A stretch of 64,000 nt of DNA, taken from NCBI GenBank assembly GCA_036936605.1, contig JAUPFV010000005.1, positions 78,194,885 through 78,258,884 on the forward strand. Direction: 5' to 3'. A program made the translations under genes and the position numbers. Positions 58,642-64,000 of the stretch are shown here, piece after piece. Under the pieces are notes generated by a model. That model worked only from the letters and a program-made list of their open reading frames with translations. It was not told the origin of the DNA and did not search any database. Each line of letters starts with the position of its first letter. The first letter of the stretch is position 1. Source of the stretch: Limnanthes douglasii subsp. nivea. Lineage: Eukaryota > Streptophyta > Magnoliopsida > Brassicales > Limnanthaceae.

Positions 58642-59089
58642 GTATTGAAACCACCTATGCAAATTCTGATGGAACTAGCGAAGATAAGAAATATCAGTTT
58701 TAAAAAGTGTTCGAAAACGTATGGAATTATTTGTCACCATAAACGTGCCTTTAACATCAATTATGTTAACTACTTATTTTCTTGTTTGCATTTGTATTTC
58801 GATTACGTATTACATACAAATTCTGTAATCTTCCTAACTATGTCAACTAATTTTTGTTTAATGTTAAGTTTTTTAAACAAGAGCGGTTAATTCGGTTACT
58901 TCTTGACTACGACTTTTAATTTCTTTGTATCTCTTTCAATGAGAATAAATCGGTAATTTCCAACCTTCTTCATCTATTGTATGTAATGTTAGGCGTAAAG
59001 ATGTATCATTGCACATAAGGCATGAGTCGCAATGAAAAGTTACCAATACAAAACACACACAAAATGATAATTTAAAATTGGCGGGATAT
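58642..59089. other. Spacer between E3 and MULE-B
   Basis: AT-rich; no gene recognised. It may be the 3' flank of MULE-B. Confidence 0.4.
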
Positions 59090-61090
59090 TATAAGTTTAA
59101 TCAAATGTTTGATGAAATAAAATACTTACGTTAGTAAAGTGGTTGGTACTGAACCAACCCAATCTGATGTCCAACCGATTTGACATTAGAGGGGGTGCAC
59201 CTCTTAACGGTAGAAAAGTAAATATAACATCATTGGTCTCCGATTTTCCTATGAAACAGAGTATGTAGTTAAATTTTGATGCGATTACGACTCTTATTTC
59301 GGGAATCGTCATCCCATTCTCCATAGTAGCCGCATCGCTAGATAACTTTACACATTCCACAATATATATTAAATACTCAATGCTAATAAATATCTTCAAG
59401 TACACGGACGCGAAATCCATAAGCTCGCAGGTAGAGGATATCCCTAATCAACCCCCATTTATCTTGTTGTTCGTTCAAGGAAAACATAAATAAACGATGG
59501 CCGCAGTGGAAATCTTCTTTAAATATCATTGATCGATGTTATAAAAAGTCTACACAAGATGGAAAATCGGTTCAAGTAACAGTTGAGATCAACGAACGTT
59601 ACTTTAGTCGGCATCGTAGCACTTGGCTTACAACCGATTGTTCCACTAGAATGCATCATTCCACTTGTTTGTGTAAGAACTTCTCTCTATTGTGTATGAA
59701 CTCCGCTCTCCCTCTAAAATTTACGAGGCAGAGTGTTGCCCCCTCTAAACAATATGATCGATGCAGTTTTGAAACATTATAATGCACATGTAGTAATAGA
59801 TGATTTACGTTTGGAAGCTGGACGACCGCGCAGTTCTTGATTATTCAAAGGCTTTAAAATGAAGATGTTTATGGAAGGACTATGGAAAACCATATCTTAT
59901 ACACATGCTTTATATCCAGTTTTTCTTGCAATTACTTAATTGTCTCCTGATCAGTACGCACAAATATATCTAACCTCTTCCAATGATCTTGAAAGAGTTA
60001 AAGGTACCATTAAGCCTTACTTGTAAATTTGAATATGTCGTGTGACCAAGGTATACCATGCATAGTTCTTATTGCACAACCACAAGACATACCATACAGA
60101 AGTGCCATTGTTTTGGCACATTCTACTTCCGATGAAAAACATTCCAAAGCATAGTGAGAGACGTTCTTTCATAGCTTGTCGTACATATTGTTAGAGAATA
60201 TATGTAGGTATAACACTCGACTCTTTTAAATTTTGAGGATTTAATTTCTCTATGTTGAAATTCTACCAAAGTATGCAGCTTCAACCAAAAGGACTCGAAG
60301 TTACCTTTGCTTGTACCAAGGAAGCATTTGAGGGTGGAATAAATGCCCTCCACGCGGTTAGCAGTTTGGTTACCGAAATTCAACGACTTGTTAGTATTTC
60401 ACATGATAAACTTATCATCATAATGTCTAACCAAGTTTCGGTGTATTCGATTTCTTTCATGTATTCTTTGAAGTTATATATCATTTCTTATTGATAGTTA
60501 TTCAACGAGAGTTTTGTATCCGACAATATCGTTTTACTCCACATTTTAAAAATATATCAGACACTTCTTTATCATTAATGATTTTTTTCGTTTTCCTTGA
60601 GACGTTCAACTTAATATGCCATCGACATAACATGTGGGTTGTATTATTCACATTTCTTCGACCGCCTAACGCTAAGTCTTTATCCATCAAAACAATGGAC
60701 GGTGGTTAGATATAGTGAGCTACCATCAACAATTGTAAACATTCTAATACCCATTTGTAGCTCATAATTTTCTCCCCGGACATAAACGCAAATTCGATGT
60801 AGAAAATCTTCCTGGTACAAGTGACTCTGACAACCTCATACAATGGCATCTCGTACTTTATTACCTTGTAGGTGTTATACATTATTAACATATTTGGAAA
60901 CATCTGTAACAAATCCAAACAAACCGGCTATGCTAAGAAAAGTTCACTTATGATGTCGTTTCTGTCTTCGCACGATCTATGTCATTCGTAATAATTCAAC
61001 ATTTTTAGTTCGTCTCACAAGTATTGGAATTGTGAGTGACCGCCTTTTTTTATTTTCGGTTGTTTTAGTTGAATATTGTATACATTATGC
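59090..61090 (-). pseudogene. MULE transposase relic with downstream OTU-like segment (MULE-B)
   Basis: 60990-60500 matches the MULE transposase core: F-P-N-M-L-I-M-Y-N-T-Y-K, where families have M-D-x-T-Y-K, so the first catalytic Asp is Tyr (near 60875); then D-K-D-L-A-L, the second Asp, and C-R-W-H-I. 60383-60123 matches the C-terminal part (F-G-N-Q-T-A-N-R-V-E, Q-H-R-E-I-K). 59420-59097 resembles the end of OTU-like cysteine protease domains found in some plant MULE proteins (M-T-I-P-E, F-L-P-L-R, N-H-F). Stops are frequent between the pieces. Confidence 0.8.
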
Positions 61091-61300
61091 AAAGACGACG
61101 AATTCTTAGAGTACAACGTTTTTACTTCTCCAAAAATATCCCGAAGACGGTATCTCATTTTGATAAAACAAATTACAAAATCTAACTTTCTTTTTAAAAA
61201 TCGTCTAAATGCAAATGACTTTCACTAAATTTTGTAATGTCATAATTGTGAATCCCTCATACAATATTTAAGGACCATAAATCAAAATTTATCGTATTTA

Positions 61301-61467
61301 TTTTAAATGTAAAAAGGCACCTTAATAAACAACTTTAAAAAACTAAAAGAAACAAAAAAAAAAAAAAACTTAACCCATATTAAACTTTAAATGTAAAAAG
61401 GCACCCTAATAAACAACTTTAAAAAACTAAAAGAAACAAAAATAAAAAAACTTAACCCATATTAAAC
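61301..61467. repeat. Tandem duplication, two units of 84 bp
   Basis: AAAAAGGCACC recurs at 61311 and 61395. The two copies differ mainly in the length of an A run. It lies immediately outside the long-TIR MULE. Confidence 0.9.
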
Positions 61468-61482
61468 TAATAACCAAATATC

Positions 61483-63217
61483 GGCTAAAAACACTATTAG
61501 TCCCCAATGTTTACCACTTGTATCAACATAGTCCCCTTCCTTCACTTCTACATAAAACGCATCCCTTTCGTTTTAATAATTTGCAAATATAGTTCCCCAA
61601 CACATGTGAAGCCTGAGAGATTGACACGTGTCGTCAAGTTTTGTTGCAAGATTGGTCCCTTAATTTTTTGGCCAAAAATACCAATGCCCATGCCAAGTAG
61701 GATGCCAACTCAGATTTATGATTTACCTTAAAAAGTTACCATTTACCCTTTCAAGTTACCATTTACCCACCGTAATTATAAACAGACCAGGTTGAACCCA
61801 ATTTAAACTAACCCAAGCCGAAACCCAATCTATTCTAACCCAAACCCGAAAATCTAATTACTTTAACCCAAACCCTTAGTTAAATCAATTTGATAGAAAA
61901 CCTTATTTTCATTTGCAGATAGAGTTTTATATTCTTCCTTCCACCACCAACAACTTAGTATTACCATACCCCTCGCCGATCTAGAAACCAAACCTTAAAA
62001 CTCAGAAACTAATAGAAACACAACAATCAAGTTTATAAACAACGAGATCGAAACCCCAACGATCTTACAAGAGAAACAAAACCAAAAGAAAATGAAAAAC
62101 TACCTTTCAAAAATGACCATTTGTGTATGGCTATCGGTCTCAGAGAAAGGGTTGTCAATCTAGAGAGAGAAAAAACCTTAGCTCAGGAGCGGTGATAGAG
62201 AGAGAGAGAAAGAAACCGGCGAGATATGCTATATATACACAGCTTGAACGGTATAACTAAGTCGGCGTATATGTTCTATGTATCACGAAATTTGCTTGGA
62301 CGCAACGCAAGAGAAAACCAGGATGAAACGAAAAAAATACAGTCAGAGCCCAAAACCTGGACTTTTTAGGTCACAACTTGTTTCTCATTGGTTGATAAGA
62401 AAACTCTAATTTGCTTGACCCTAGCTTATGAGAAGGGGTAGAATTTTGATATCGAAAAGGTTTGAGGGTGATTAAGGGATTTAAAATAAAAATTAGAGGT
62501 CTGATTAGGGAAAATTAGAAAGAAAAACAAACTGAGTCACCACGTTTCGAATAAGATAAGTTTCGAATGTTCGTGTCAATCTTCAAATATTGCATAGAGT
62601 TGACTATAGAATTTAGAATTTAAAATGAAACGTGGGTCTGGTTTATATAAAGTCTAAGTTATATTATTATATTAATATGATAAATTGATTTAATTAAGAG
62701 TTTGGGTTAGAGTAATTGGGTTTTCGGGTTTGGGTTTGAATATATTGGGTTTTCAGGTTGGGTTAGTTTAAATTCGGTTCGACCCGGTCCGTTTATAATT
62801 ATGGTGGGTAAATGGTAACTTGAAATTGTAATTGTAACTTTTTAAGGTAAATCATAAATCTGAGTTGTAATTATGGTGGGTAAATGGTAACTTGAAATTG
62901 TAATTGTAACTTTTTAAGGTAAATCATAAATCTGAGTTGTAATTATGGTGGGTAAATGGTAACTTGAAATTGTAATTGTAACTTTTTAAGGTAAATCATA
63001 AATCTGAGTTGGTATCCTACTTGGCATAGGCAGGAGTATTTTTGACAAAAAATTTAGGGACGAATCTTGCAACAAAACTTGATGACACGTGCCAATCTAA
63101 CAGGCTTCACATGTGCGGGAAGACTATATTTGCAAATTATTAAAATGAAAAGGAACAAATTTTATGCAAAAATTTTGATACCAGAGATAAACATGGAGAT
63201 TAATAGTACTTTTTAAC
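61483..63217. mobile_element. Non-autonomous long-TIR MULE upstream of the M50B-like gene
   Basis: 1735 bp with a perfect 9-bp duplication CCAAATATC at 61474-61482 and 63218-63226. The left arm (61483 to about 61895) is the inverted complement of the right arm (about 62680-63217); the outer ends read GGCTAAAAACACTATTAGT and, inverted, GTTAAAAAGTACTATTAAT. No transposase is inside. The middle (61900-62680) reads on the minus strand as TATATATA (about 62230), a CT-rich leader and a short ATG frame ending AAAG|GTAG, which suggests a captured promoter and first exon of an unidentified gene. Confidence 0.9.
62795..63010. repeat. Three 72-bp tandem units in the right MULE arm
   Basis: ATGGTGGGTAAATGGTAACT recurs at 62801, 62873 and 62945. 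The left arm has one copy of the corresponding segment (61715-61785), so the extra units arose after the arms diverged. Confidence 0.95.
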
Positions 63218-63593
63218 CCAAATATCCATACCTAATTCAAAATATATTCATTTTCAAACCAACCTTATTTTGTAAATTAAAATCCTATTTAAATTTACTT
63301 ATTATTTGGTATTTCAAACTTGATCTCATGTCATAACAAACAAGTACCATCCTTTGAAACGTTTTGAAACCCAAGAAAAATCTTACACACGCTATTGGCC
63401 GTTGTCTGAATCGACTTTTCAACCAATCGCCAATTTTTAATCAAAACCCAGAGAAAACACCAATCAAACCTGTCTTTTTACCAATACTTAACGCAGTTGT
63501 CTTCTCGTATTTCCTCTTGCTCTCATTTCGTTTATTCAAACCCAACTCTCTGCTAACCCGAGTTTGGTATCCTAAAGCTTGAGAACAAGAGAG
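63218..63593 (+). promoter_or_regulatory. Upstream region of the M50B-like gene
   Basis: Between the MULE edge and the start codon; CT/AT-rich with an in-frame stop upstream of the ATG. It probably holds the 5' leader and the proximal promoter. I see no clear TATA box. Confidence 0.4.
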
Positions 63594-63695
63594 ATGGCGA
63601 ACGTAATGCCGAATTGGGAACTCAAGAATTGTTGCCAGCCCGATCAAGTCACCTTTCTTGCAACCATCGGCATCTTCACCGTCGTCATATTCGCG
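63594..63695 (+). CDS. Exon 1 of a peptidase M50B-like membrane protein gene
   Basis: 34 codons starting in a good context (GAGATGGCG). The peptide contains N-W-E-L-K-N-C-C, then D-Q-V-T-F-L and the hydrophobic I-F-T-V-V-I-F-A, the conserved beginning of plant peptidase M50B-like proteins and the start of their first membrane segment. GTCAGT at 63696 is a fitting splice donor where homologues continue with L-W-R-T. The HEXXH-type site expected further on (H-E-A-S-H in relatives) is beyond the window. These are multi-pass membrane proteins, proposed metalloproteases. This is the only gene here that looks like a working host gene. Confidence 0.75.
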
Positions 63696-64000
63696 GTCAG
63701 TCTTCTGTTTCTTTTATTTTAATCTGTTTGGTTACCAAGAAAATCATAGTTGAGAATAAAAAGAATCAGCTTTTTAAAAGCCTCGCCTTTTATTTCAAAT
63801 TGGATGTCTATAGTCAGCTAAAGTCAATTTAGTTTCAGATTTATATAATCATATCTCTTTATTAAGTATCTTTTCTTGAATCTGTTTGTTTCTCGGGAAA
63901 ACTTATGACAAATGTAATAAGAAAACGAATCAACGTTTTTACCTCTAGTCGTTGTTTAAAATCACAAGCTCGTATATGTAGCTTTACTATCAATAAGTTT
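63696..64000 (+). other. Probable intron 1 of the M50B-like gene
   Basis: T-rich sequence after the donor with no second exon visible before the window ends. Confidence 0.55.

Overview
The window is nuclear DNA from a flowering plant, probably a eudicot. It is AT-rich and almost entirely built of nested, mostly decayed transposable elements. There are plant-type Ty3/gypsy elements of the Tat/Retand type (two RNase H domains, no chromodomain), Ty1/copia elements with initiator-Met primer sites, an L1-type LINE, Mutator-like (MULE) elements with 9-bp target duplications, and a hAT transposase relic. I see one ordinary host gene: the first exon of a peptidase M50B-like membrane protein gene at the right edge. 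Species cannot be fixed from the sequence.

Layout. 1-6118: 5' LTR, gag-protease and pol of Tat/Retand element E1 on the minus strand; every codon I read is open apart from one in-frame TAG between gag-protease and pol. About 7420-14945: a decayed L1 LINE on the minus strand, split by a Pack-MULE (8502-10004) carrying what looks like exon 1 of the chloroplast insertase gene ALB3. 15505-17654 and 27773-28400: two halves of a copia element (copia A) split by Tat/Retand element E2 (17655-27772, minus strand, TSD ATATT, LTRs about 10% diverged). 28400-39877: AT-rich DNA holding a MULE transposase relic (about 31130-33030, minus) and a hAT relic (about 37480-38650, plus). 39878-44757: copia B, plus strand, LTRs about 5-6% diverged. 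45840-47110: a decayed intron-bearing gene resembling plant-mobile-domain transposon genes, then a tandem array of about 161 bp. 48790-58641: Tat/Retand element E3, minus strand, gag core deleted. 59090-61090: a MULE transposase relic followed by an OTU-like segment. 61483-63217: a non-autonomous long-TIR MULE (TSD CCAAATATC) about 380 bp upstream of the M50B-like start codon.

The most interesting biology is in the Tat/Retand elements. All three have a stop codon followed by a CAR-YY motif, the tobamovirus-type leaky context, exactly between protease and the pol polyprotein; E1 is otherwise intact, so readthrough is a plausible way to make Gag-Pol. E2 and E3, which are diverged from each other, also carry between pol and the 3' LTR an antisense gene for a homologous protein with a C-terminal coiled coil, preceded by CACGTG boxes and a TATA box. 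Between pol and that gene lies a 41-nt non-coding block matching at 39 of 41 positions between E2 and E3. All alignments and percentages are by eye.
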